From: a virus
Length of the DNA stretch: 64,000 nt
IMG/VR virus record: IMGVR_UViG_3300032220_000699
Coordinates: 1 to 64,000 of that record
Strand: one strand, 5' to 3'
Of this stretch, positions 27,660-34,292 are shown piece after piece (the first letter of the stretch is position 1; every line of letters starts with the position of its first letter). The position numbers and the translations under genes are program-made. The notes beneath the pieces are model-generated. The model did no database searches. It was not told where the DNA came from and saw only the letters and a program-made list of their open reading frames with translations.

Positions 27660-28091
27660 TTAAATAGAGGTAAGATAATTTACGGCATCGCCGTAATTAT
27701 TCATTTCAATAATGTTACGAATACCAGCAGAATTAGCTTCTGTGATACGTGTTAATTCGTGCTTGATGTTATCTTTATCAATAACAGAAGCATAGATCAA
27801 AATAGCAAACTGTTTTGTTGACAATTCTTTAACTTCGGTGACAACGTCAGTTGATATAAAATAACGTCCAAGCAAACGTTCTAGATCAGACTTAATGCCT
27901 GACGCCATACCATCTGGATCATTAATATACTTATAATAAGTTTCCGGAAGATTAATTACATTCCCTTTATAGGCAATAGACTGCATTGCGTCAGAGAGAA
28001 TGTAATGTGCAATTGCATATGTCAGGGTGTCTTTACTAGAAGTAATCCACCCTTCTTCAGTTAAGCTCGGAATAATCCCAGTCGTGGCCAT
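27660..28091 (-). CDS. Hypothetical protein, 143 aa
   Basis: Not recognised. The start follows AAGGA, and the first 31 bases overlap the end of the DHH gene upstream, so the two are translated together. It resembles a small tail-completion type protein in its alpha/beta pattern (IPSLTEEGWITSSKDTLTYAIAHYILSD), but this is only an impression. Confidence 0.75.
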   Translation of the reverse strand: MATTGIIPSLTEEGWITSSKDTLTYAIAHYILSDAMQSIAYKGNVINLPETYYKYINDPDGMASGIKSDLERLLGRYFISTDVVTEVKELSTKQFAILIYASVIDKDNIKHELTRITEANSAGIRNIIEMNNYGDAVNYLTSI

Positions 28092-29152
28092 TTAATCTTC
28101 CTTAATAACTTTGTTAAGAACCCAAAATCAGGTTCAGCTGTAACCAGAATATATTTATTCTTAATGATATCATTCAGTTCTTTAAAAGGAATACTAAAGC
28201 CGGATGCTTGTGCGTGTCCACCACCGCCATACATTAGACTAAGTGGTGATGAATCCAAACCTTTCTTAGAACGAAGACTACAACCAACAACACACTTGTT
28301 ATCAATATTGTAAGCAATAGCTACATCATAACCTTTTTCAACGATCAAATGACTACAAAGATCAGAAGCAATATCAAGGTAAGAGTTAACCAAGACACCT
28401 TTGTAATCTCGACCAGCAATCTTTACACAAATTTCAATTTCATTGGCTTTGGCAATTTTAGCATTACGTTCAGCTAAAACCTTTTCATATTTACCACCTT
28501 CAACAATGATATTGTTCTTGAAAGAATTCAAGAGTGTTTCAATCATGTTAAATGTACTAAGATCTTGTAACTTCAGACCATAGTAGAACTTACGAGAATT
28601 CTCTAGTTTAAATGTCCAGAGATCACGATCACTGATAAGTTCAATGTAGTCAGGAACTTCGTTATATCCACCGTGGAAATACATCCATGATAGCTTAGCA
28701 CCACTTTCAGCGTGAGAGAAAACAATCTGACAATTATCAGAAGGACGGATAAACAGCCAGCCAAATCCACCTTCTTTTACTTCATAACGTTCAGTATATT
28801 CATCGATAGCTGTTTTATGATGATCAAGAACAAGAATAGATTTAAACACACTAATGTATTCTTGTAGATGTCGAACAGGAAAAGAATAGTCTACGACATA
28901 AAGTTCCATCTCAGACATATCTTCAAGAGAAACTTTATTATCTTTGAACTGATAATTGACAGGGTTAAGTGTCGATGGATTTTTAATATAACCATTAAAG
29001 ATATAGTCCAATGCTTCCATTGGTTTCATATCCTGAATAGGTTTGTAATTTACTTCGATAAAGATGGTATCTTTGGAACCAAACTTTTTCCAGAAGCTAA
29101 AAGCGGAGAACAATCCATCGTGACAGTTCTTGTGAAAGAGAACGACTTTCAT
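28061..29152 (-). CDS. DHH/DHHA1-family phosphoesterase A
   Basis: 363 aa from the ATG that follows AAGGAT; an in-frame ATG at 29188 has no site. DHH motifs: FHKNCHDG (H7, D12), VVDYSFP (D88), LDHHK (110-112), and SDRDLW as the fourth acidic motif. The DHHA1 domain ends with GGGGHAQASGF, the substrate-binding GGGH loop. The family includes RecJ, nanoRNase/pAp phosphatase NrnA and cyclic-di-AMP phosphodiesterases; metal-binding residues all appear intact. Substrate here is unknown: short RNA, pAp or cyclic nucleotides are candidates. It lies directly downstream of a paralogue. Confidence 0.85.
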   Translation of the reverse strand: MKVVLFHKNCHDGLFSAFSFWKKFGSKDTIFIEVNYKPIQDMKPMEALDYIFNGYIKNPSTLNPVNYQFKDNKVSLEDMSEMELYVVDYSFPVRHLQEYISVFKSILVLDHHKTAIDEYTERYEVKEGGFGWLFIRPSDNCQIVFSHAESGAKLSWMYFHGGYNEVPDYIELISDRDLWTFKLENSRKFYYGLKLQDLSTFNMIETLLNSFKNNIIVEGGKYEKVLAERNAKIAKANEIEICVKIAGRDYKGVLVNSYLDIASDLCSHLIVEKGYDVAIAYNIDNKCVVGCSLRSKKGLDSSPLSLMYGGGGHAQASGFSIPFKELNDIIKNKYILVTAEPDFGFLTKLLRKIKWPRLGLFRA

Positions 29153-29180
29153 TTTATAATCCTTATGCAAAACAATGGTA

Positions 29181-30143
29181 TCATTCAATTATAAGAAAAT
29201 TATTATTTAAAATATCAAAAAGATCTTTTAAATCAATACCAAACCCACCTGAAGTTTTATGCCCGCCACCTTTAAATTTCTCTGAGATAATAAGAGAATT
29301 AAATTTATGAGTTGATCTAATACTACAGTGAGCTACTTGATTATTTTTGATATTATACAATAAACAAAAATCATGTTCTTTTATACAGAATAAAATATAG
29401 TTAGCTACATCAGATGCATTACTAAGATCTGTATTTACAATAGCACCTTTATGATAATCATTACCATGTTTAAGTTCAATTGTTACCAAATTAGAAGCTA
29501 TTTCTTTTACAACACTTAGTCTATTTCTTTCAACAAGTTCACCTAAAGCAATTATATCTTTAAAATCTGTTTCTACTAAATAATCGATACAAGTAAATTC
29601 ATAAGGCTTGTACAATGTTATACCGTGATAAAATTTATTAGTATCCTGAAAATAGTTTTTACCTAAATCCCGATCACTAACTAATTCAATATACCAGGGA
29701 ACATCACTATCTGTATAAAAATGTTTATAAACTAGTTTAGCTGAACTTTCTTCTGTGGAGAAAAAAACTTCTAAATTTTCTGCTGGTTTAAAATAAAACC
29801 ATCCTTTATCGTTTACAATGTAAGAATAATCTTGTCTTAGTTCTTCAAAGGACGTTTGGTGATGATCAAGTATAATTATAGATTTAAAAAGATCTTTATA
29901 AACAGATAGAAAATTCGGAGGGAAACAGAAATCAAACACATAGAGTGTTGCTTCTTTACAATCATTTATACTTATTTGTTTTTGTTTAAGAATATAACCT
30001 AATGCTTCGATAGGATCAAGATCAAGCACAGGTCTGTGACTAACAGAAATAAATTTAGCATCACAATCTTTAAACTTTTTCCAAGCTAAATACGCGCTAA
30101 AGAAACCGTCTTGACAATGATCGTGATACAGGACAATTTTCAT
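29181..30143 (-). CDS. DHH/DHHA1-family phosphoesterase B
   Basis: 320 aa from the ATG following AAAGGAG; an ATG at 30167 lacks a site. It is a paralogue of the next gene: YHDHCQDG (H7, D12), VFDFCFP, LDHHQ (93-95), SDRDLG and GGGHKTSGGF are all present. Its codons are more AT-rich than those of its twin and the two have drifted far, suggesting an old duplication with different substrates rather than a recent copy. The gene ends 28 bases before the twin starts. Confidence 0.85.
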   Translation of the reverse strand: MKIVLYHDHCQDGFFSAYLAWKKFKDCDAKFISVSHRPVLDLDPIEALGYILKQKQISINDCKEATLYVFDFCFPPNFLSVYKDLFKSIIILDHHQTSFEELRQDYSYIVNDKGWFYFKPAENLEVFFSTEESSAKLVYKHFYTDSDVPWYIELVSDRDLGKNYFQDTNKFYHGITLYKPYEFTCIDYLVETDFKDIIALGELVERNRLSVVKEIASNLVTIELKHGNDYHKGAIVNTDLSNASDVANYILFCIKEHDFCLLYNIKNNQVAHCSIRSTHKFNSLIISEKFKGGGHKTSGGFGIDLKDLFDILNNNFLIIE

Positions 30144-30198
30144 AAACATCTCCTTTAAATAGGTCACCCTATTAAAAATTGCACTAAAAGAAAAAAAA

Positions 30199-30224
30199 AA
30201 GAAGAGACCCTGAGGTCTCTTCTT
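30199..30224. terminator. Hairpin terminator
   Basis: An 11-bp stem AAGAAGAGACC / GGTCTCTTCTT with loop CTGA. On the minus strand it is followed by a long T run (TTCTTTTTTTTTT). Confidence 0.85.
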
Positions 30225-30232
30225 CTTGTTGT

Positions 30233-30433
30233 TTAAGCCATGGCTTTAACCTTCATACCCAGTAGACTCTTCAACCGATCACTGATGTTCGGGTTACGAA
30301 TCATAATGTTACGCTGAAGCCATTGGTAATTATTACCACTAGCCGTTACAGAACGACGAAATTCCGGAATGTCAATCTTCTTATCGCCCAAGAGGGTGTT
30401 CAGTTCTTCCAATTCCGCAGCGTTAAGTTTCAC
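30233..30433 (-). CDS. Hypothetical small protein, 66 aa
   Basis: Starts with GTG five bases after AAGGAG and three bases after the preceding stop. Composition is helical and basic (LEELNTLLGDKK, RSVTASGNNYQWLQRNIMIRN). Not recognised. Co-transcribed with the 209-aa gene. Confidence 0.75.
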   Translation of the reverse strand: MKLNAAELEELNTLLGDKKIDIPEFRRSVTASGNNYQWLQRNIMIRNPNISDRLKSLLGMKVKAMA

Positions 30434-30435
30434 TT

Positions 30436-31065
30436 TTACTCCTTGTTAAACTTCACAGGTTGGTCTGACTTCAAGGTAAAATCGAAATCGCATGTCTTAA
30501 GGAACCAATCCATTGCGTCCCAAGTGTTTCTAATCTGAGACTTCTTGAAATGATCTAACTCTTGATCACCTATTTGGAGATCTTCGAGATAATGCTTAAC
30601 AGTCCAACCATCTTCAGTTGGAATCAAAGCACCGTCCATAACTCTTCGATAATTATAATCAGCTTCCCCGACAGTCTTGCCAGAGATATTTACATAACTT
30701 CCAGAATAACCATCAAGATTCTGATCAATGTACATCTGCTTGATTTGCGGATGTGCCATAACCCAACGTTGCATTGTCAGGTTAGCATTCTGAAGCTGTT
30801 GAAAACTCAGAAGCTCTTGATAGTAGTTGTCGATAACAACTAACCCACTATCCTGAAGTTTATTCAGAATACCGTATTGAGTTAATTTGTCATTGATGTA
30901 ATTATAACTTGTACTCATAGCGTTATAAACACGCTGGCTAAATTCATTAAATGCTTGCGGCATCGCTTGCATTTGATTATATAGATAATTACTTATGACG
31001 TTGGATTTATCCCCGTAGAGGACGAGATCCAAACCTGCTTCTGGAACGTTAACAACTATTCCCAC
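30436..31065 (-). CDS. Hypothetical protein, 209 aa
   Basis: Not recognised. It starts with GTG, but has a nearly full anti-16S site AAGGAGGTGAT and an early-type promoter motif 40 bases upstream, so it should be made early and strongly. Helical N-terminal half (SNYLYNQMQAMPQAFNEFSQRVYNAM), C-terminal half with many aromatic and acidic residues. No catalytic motif is visible. Confidence 0.8.
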   Translation of the reverse strand: MGIVVNVPEAGLDLVLYGDKSNVISNYLYNQMQAMPQAFNEFSQRVYNAMSTSYNYINDKLTQYGILNKLQDSGLVVIDNYYQELLSFQQLQNANLTMQRWVMAHPQIKQMYIDQNLDGYSGSYVNISGKTVGEADYNYRRVMDGALIPTEDGWTVKHYLEDLQIGDQELDHFKKSQIRNTWDAMDWFLKTCDFDFTLKSDQPVKFNKE

Positions 31066-31070
31066 AGAGT

Positions 31071-31081
31071 ATCACCTCCTT
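31071..31081 (-). promoter_or_regulatory. Extended Shine-Dalgarno AAGGAGGTGAT
   Basis: Eleven bases complementary to the 16S rRNA 3' end, five to six bases before the GTG start at 31065. It is the longest ribosome site seen in the window and supports the non-ATG start. Confidence 0.85.
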
Positions 31082-31104
31082 TAAATGTTGAGTGACAAGG
31101 GACA

Positions 31105-31120
31105 GGTAATATATATGTAC
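31105..31120 (-). promoter_or_regulatory. Early-type promoter, GTACATATATATTACC
   Basis: On the minus strand it contains TATATTAC, the core reported for phiKZ early promoters, within the wider GTNACATATATANTA motif shared by six minus-strand genes in this window. Confidence 0.6.
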
Positions 31121-31153
31121 TCAAAACAATTCCTGTTGAAATATAAAATAACT

Positions 31154-31179
31154 AGAGACCCGCATTGCTACGGGTCTCT
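31154..31179 (-). terminator. Hairpin terminator
   Basis: A 9-bp stem AGAGACCCG / CGGGTCTCT with loop CATTGCTA ends the RNAP beta-prime unit. Confidence 0.75.
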
Positions 31180-31183
31180 TATA

Positions 31184-32614
31184 TCAACTATTCATCCAAT
31201 TGGATAAAGTACTGATAATAGTCTTTGGTAACTTGATGTTACTACTGAATTCATTCGGACCACCAAGGGTCAGGATGTTATGGTGCGGTTCGAAGTTATG
31301 CAGATTCCTCAAAACCTTTTCAGTTAATACCAAAGACAAATTCAATTCGTCACCATCATAATCCGAGTTAAAGCTGGGACCAATAAGGTAACTCATACTG
31401 ATCGTATTGTCGCCTGTGTCAATCTTGACACGGGTGATTCGAACACTTTGAATAGAACCACGATGCAGAGACGGATTACGGTTAAACAGACAACGAAGTC
31501 CATTACCAGATGCCGCAATGATCTCATGGAAGATTTCATCAAGAACAGGAGTATAAATCCTGTTATGATATTGTAAGAAGTTCGTTGCTTGCTTGTAAGT
31601 ATACTTACGAACATACAGACGATTCAGAATGTGTTCACGGAGAAGCGTGCAAGCAATACTCCATGGAATATAGATCTCATCATAGTCATGGGGACCAGAG
31701 ATACTACTAATCACAGCTCGAGCTGTGAAATGACAACGAGTCGACGCGATATGCTGACGATTAAGTCCAGGTTTGCTGAACATAACGTTCTTCATATAGG
31801 ACGCATAGAACTCAGACAAGTCGATTAGACTGTTTGCGACCTTAGCTTGTTTAACAACAGAAGGCTTTGTATAGAGATCGATACCAGTTAACCGACGAAT
31901 AACGTTAATTGGGTTCAACAGACTCTTGTCAATAAACTTACCTAACTCATTACTCTCCATCGCAAAGATGATGCGATTAGGAAACGGTAGATAGTTACTA
32001 AAGATACGATCTCGATTTCTCATCAAGAACTCATAGAAGTTAAACTCGTCAATGCTTGGTTTCTCTTTGACGAATTCGGTCTCAAGAATCTCAATGATCT
32101 TGAAGAAGTTTTGTACGAAGCTATTATAGCCACGTTTGATATTATTTTGTTCGAGCAGGAAATCTAGTTTTTCTAGCTGATCAATATTCTTACGATTCAT
32201 ACGTTTATCGAACTTAAAGTTCGGAAGCATGATATACTTGATCAACTGTACATTTGGTTTTGTGATCTTGTAACGATTCAGAAGAATGTTCAAGACTTGT
32301 GGCGAGATAAACTGTTCAACTTCTTGTGGCTTAGCAGCCCAAAGCAAGAAGGATATGTTGTCATCCAGATTAGATGAGACGTGTGTACCACACTTATGGC
32401 AAACTTCACCAATATAATAAGCACCCTTCAGGTCACCACAGTTACATGACGGGATAATAGATAGATTGTCTTCCGAATAATTCTTAAGAATGATCGAGTC
32501 AAGCTTTTCTTTGTTTTCGGTATTGAAAACATCCTCATGGTTAATAAGGATCTTAGGTGACTTGATTCGATTATAGATTGTATCAAAGTTTATCAACTTG
32601 AGTGTAACTGGCAC
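31184..32614 (-). CDS. RNA polymerase beta-prime-like N-terminal subunit with zinc ribbon
   Basis: 476 aa, starting with GTG six bases after AAAGGAG. It follows the bacterial beta-prime N-terminal order: a zinc-ribbon-like cluster (C57, C59, C72, C75; CNCG...CHKCG), LFNRNPSLHRGSIQS (compare LLNRAPTLHRLGIQA), then NSDYDGD at 416-422 (compare NADFDGD), the Mg-binding catalytic loop, and NILTLGGPNE (compare NILSPANGEP). The chain ends shortly after, so the rest of beta-prime must come from another gene outside the window. Inferred to be one catalytic half of a phiKZ-type polymerase, possibly the non-virion one. A hairpin follows the stop. Confidence 0.87.
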   Translation of the reverse strand: MPVTLKLINFDTIYNRIKSPKILINHEDVFNTENKEKLDSIILKNYSEDNLSIIPSCNCGDLKGAYYIGEVCHKCGTHVSSNLDDNISFLLWAAKPQEVEQFISPQVLNILLNRYKITKPNVQLIKYIMLPNFKFDKRMNRKNIDQLEKLDFLLEQNNIKRGYNSFVQNFFKIIEILETEFVKEKPSIDEFNFYEFLMRNRDRIFSNYLPFPNRIIFAMESNELGKFIDKSLLNPINVIRRLTGIDLYTKPSVVKQAKVANSLIDLSEFYASYMKNVMFSKPGLNRQHIASTRCHFTARAVISSISGPHDYDEIYIPWSIACTLLREHILNRLYVRKYTYKQATNFLQYHNRIYTPVLDEIFHEIIAASGNGLRCLFNRNPSLHRGSIQSVRITRVKIDTGDNTISMSYLIGPSFNSDYDGDELNLSLVLTEKVLRNLHNFEPHHNILTLGGPNEFSSNIKLPKTIISTLSNWMNS

Positions 32615-32668
32615 AGATCACTCCTTTCTGAAAATCACGATATTCACCTATCCAGTTTTTTATTAATA

Positions 32669-32923
32669 TTAATCATTGCCAAGAATAATGTTACTTATCT
32701 TCTTTAACCAATCTGGAAATTGTTCCAGTTCAGTGATATTAGTTATATGTTCATTAGCTATAGAGTTTATTTCATCCTGAAGTCTTGACCAGTGTATATG
32801 ATCAAGCTCAGGTGCAGAAAACTGTTTGGATGAAATAATAGAGTCTAACTCTTTGGTGGATAAACCTTGTTCCTCAAAGATAGGTTTTAATTTATTAATT
32901 ACATCAATGACATTACGACCCAT
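32669..32923 (-). CDS. Hypothetical small protein, 84 aa
   Basis: Not recognised. Charged helical protein (VIDVINKLKPIFEEQGLSTKEL). ATAAGGAG precedes the ATG, and an early-type TATATA motif lies 20-40 bases upstream, so this is probably an early gene. It ends 54 bases before the beta-prime gene, possibly reading into it. Confidence 0.72.
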   Translation of the reverse strand: MGRNVIDVINKLKPIFEEQGLSTKELDSIISSKQFSAPELDHIHWSRLQDEINSIANEHITNITELEQFPDWLKKISNIILGND

Positions 32924-32940
32924 AGAAATCTCCTTATATG

Positions 32941-32964
32941 CTACACATACTATATATGTGACTG
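32941..32964 (-). promoter_or_regulatory. Early-type promoter
   Basis: Minus strand: CAGTCACATATATAGTAT followed by GTGTAG. CATATATAGTAT(G/C)TGTAG is shared exactly, but for one base, with the element before 36744. Confidence 0.6.
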
Positions 32965-32988
32965 TTTTAATTCTGGATGCAATAATAA

Positions 32989-33015
32989 GACTACCTACGA
33001 TTTACGTAGGTAGTC
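32989..33015 (-). terminator. Hairpin terminator
   Basis: An 11-bp stem GACTACCTACG / CGTAGGTAGTC with loop ATTTA, at the end of the small membrane-protein gene. Confidence 0.8.
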
Positions 33016-33020
33016 AATAT

Positions 33021-33179
33021 TTATTGTGTTTTTTTGTTACGATAATCGTACCGCATTTTGAGAATTATACATGAAGCACCCATTAAAATAGCTCCAGAGA
33101 AAAATCCTAACCAAAATGCTTCTAACCTCATTGCTTCTAGCCCAATAAGAGCGAGTCCATAAGGTTTTGATTCATACAT
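33021..33179 (-). CDS. Small membrane protein, 52 aa, with upstream mini-cistron
   Basis: ATG at 33179 opens a frame encoding MYESKPYGLALIGLEAM, a single hydrophobic segment (FWLGFFSGAILMGASCIIL) and a basic tail KMRYDYRNKKTQ. It has no good ribosome site of its own. A strong one (GGGAGG) serves an ATG at 33198 that opens an eight-codon frame (MELPGWDV) whose stop TGA overlaps the downstream start region, so reinitiation is likely. Alternatively a one-base error splits one gene. Role unknown; small phage membrane proteins often act on host envelope or in superinfection exclusion. Confidence 0.5.
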   Translation of the reverse strand: MYESKPYGLALIGLEAMRLEAFWLGFFSGAILMGASCIILKMRYDYRNKKTQ

Positions 33180-33239
33180 CCAACCAGGTAATTCCATGTT
33201 ACCTCCCTTTCCAATACCTCAATATATGAAAAAAGAAAA

Positions 33240-33259
33240 GCAGACCCCGAAGGGTCTGC
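33240..33259 (-). terminator. Hairpin terminator, CGAA loop
   Basis: An 8-bp stem GCAGACCC / GGGTCTGC with tetraloop CGAA (minus-strand reading TTCG), followed on the minus strand by TTTTCTTTTTTC. It ends the tubulin gene. Confidence 0.85.
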
Positions 33260-33267
33260 GTATCTTT

Positions 33268-34185
33268 TTACAGAACTACATCATCAGAATTGGAATTACT
33301 AACTTCCAGTTCCTTAAACTTGTTGATCTTCTTGTTGTCTTGAAGATCCTTGATTTCGCGTTCCATTTCTTCAACGATAATAGACAGCTTACCAAGGATA
33401 TTGTCAACACGAATATCTTCATTCTTGTATTGCGGATCGGTGACAACACAAGTAGACAGGTATTCCGGAACAACCGGCTTAATGGTCGAATGCTTATCGG
33501 TCGTCAGCAAAATACTGCTAACAATCGTTGTATTCTTTTCCGGATTAATAGTTTCGTTTTCATTGACTTCAAGGATCGAAACGGTTGGGGAATTATCCGT
33601 AACACGATCGAAGTTAATGAAATTAGTAAGATCAGTCGTATCGAATTCTTCTGTATGCTGCTTATTCACCAGCAGGGAAAGAAGATTGATGAACCAGACA
33701 GCCTTGTTATCGCTTTCTTTGCGATTGCTGTTTTCGATATAGAAAATGCTGATGGCTTTCTTGATACCATCGGAGATAGACTTGTAAGTCTTGAAAGTCT
33801 TAATCGTGTTGTCCAGTTCCTTAACGGAGTGCTTGGAATCGATTGCGATAACGATCGTATTGTGACCTTGACGAATCAATTCTTTTGCAACCAGCGGAGC
33901 GATAATGCTACCAGAACCACCGGACAACGAAGACACGACAACGTTCAGAGAAGGAGAAGGTTTGAATTTGATAACGACATCACCAGCGATGTCTTTGAAA
34001 TGTTCATAGGTCTTAGAACGATCTTTGCCTGCGCCGTCGATATTTTCGAGGACGAAGATATTGTCAGACTTCACACCCTTGAGGTTAGAGGTCGACGTGT
34101 CGATATAGTTGACTTCGATATCGAGGTCAGAAATTTGTTTTGCAATGTTACTACCACAACCGCCACAAGCGAATACAGAGATCAT
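33268..34185 (-). CDS. phuZ: Phage tubulin/FtsZ-like GTPase (PhuZ-type)
   Basis: 305 aa, close to the size of known PhuZ proteins. Tubulin-type GTP-binding elements: ACGGCGSNIAKQ at residues 6-17 (first loop) and VVSSLSGGSGSIIAPLVAKE around 83-102, where GGSGS (89-93) stands for the GGGTGSG signature. A later helix with TNFINFDRV may carry the loop that completes the GTPase site of the next subunit. The C-terminus is polar and acidic (SNSNSDDVVL), like the tail PhuZ uses in filament formation. Known PhuZ filaments centre the phage nucleus and deliver capsids. AGGAG precedes the ATG, and hairpins flank the gene. Codons are rather C-ending, fitting high expression. Confidence 0.85.
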   Translation of the reverse strand: MISVFACGGCGSNIAKQISDLDIEVNYIDTSTSNLKGVKSDNIFVLENIDGAGKDRSKTYEHFKDIAGDVVIKFKPSPSLNVVVSSLSGGSGSIIAPLVAKELIRQGHNTIVIAIDSKHSVKELDNTIKTFKTYKSISDGIKKAISIFYIENSNRKESDNKAVWFINLLSLLVNKQHTEEFDTTDLTNFINFDRVTDNSPTVSILEVNENETINPEKNTTIVSSILLTTDKHSTIKPVVPEYLSTCVVTDPQYKNEDIRVDNILGKLSIIVEEMEREIKDLQDNKKINKFKELEVSNSNSDDVVL

Positions 34186-34251
34186 CTAAAGCTCCTGAGG
34201 AAAAAGGTTCTCACCTAATGTTTGTTTTAACCAAGACCAAAAATAAAAACA

Positions 34252-34275
34252 ACCGGAGAGGAAATCCCCTCCGGT
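34252..34275 (-). terminator. Hairpin terminator
   Basis: ACCGGAG / CTCCGGT with an imperfect inner continuation, followed on the minus strand by TTGTTTTTATTTTTGG. It separates the 614-aa gene from the tubulin gene. Confidence 0.75.
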
Positions 34276-34292
34276 CATTTTGATAACGCCTA

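Noticed and set aside
29152-29188. Longer N-terminus for the DHH gene (start at 29188)
   Set aside because: The extra 12 residues lack a ribosome site and would overlap the twin gene, while AAGGAT stands before the ATG at 29152.
33196-34218. Plus-strand frame of 340 codons opposite the tubulin gene
   Set aside because: Antisense frame with low-complexity Asn/Arg/Phe content, while the minus strand holds clear tubulin motifs.
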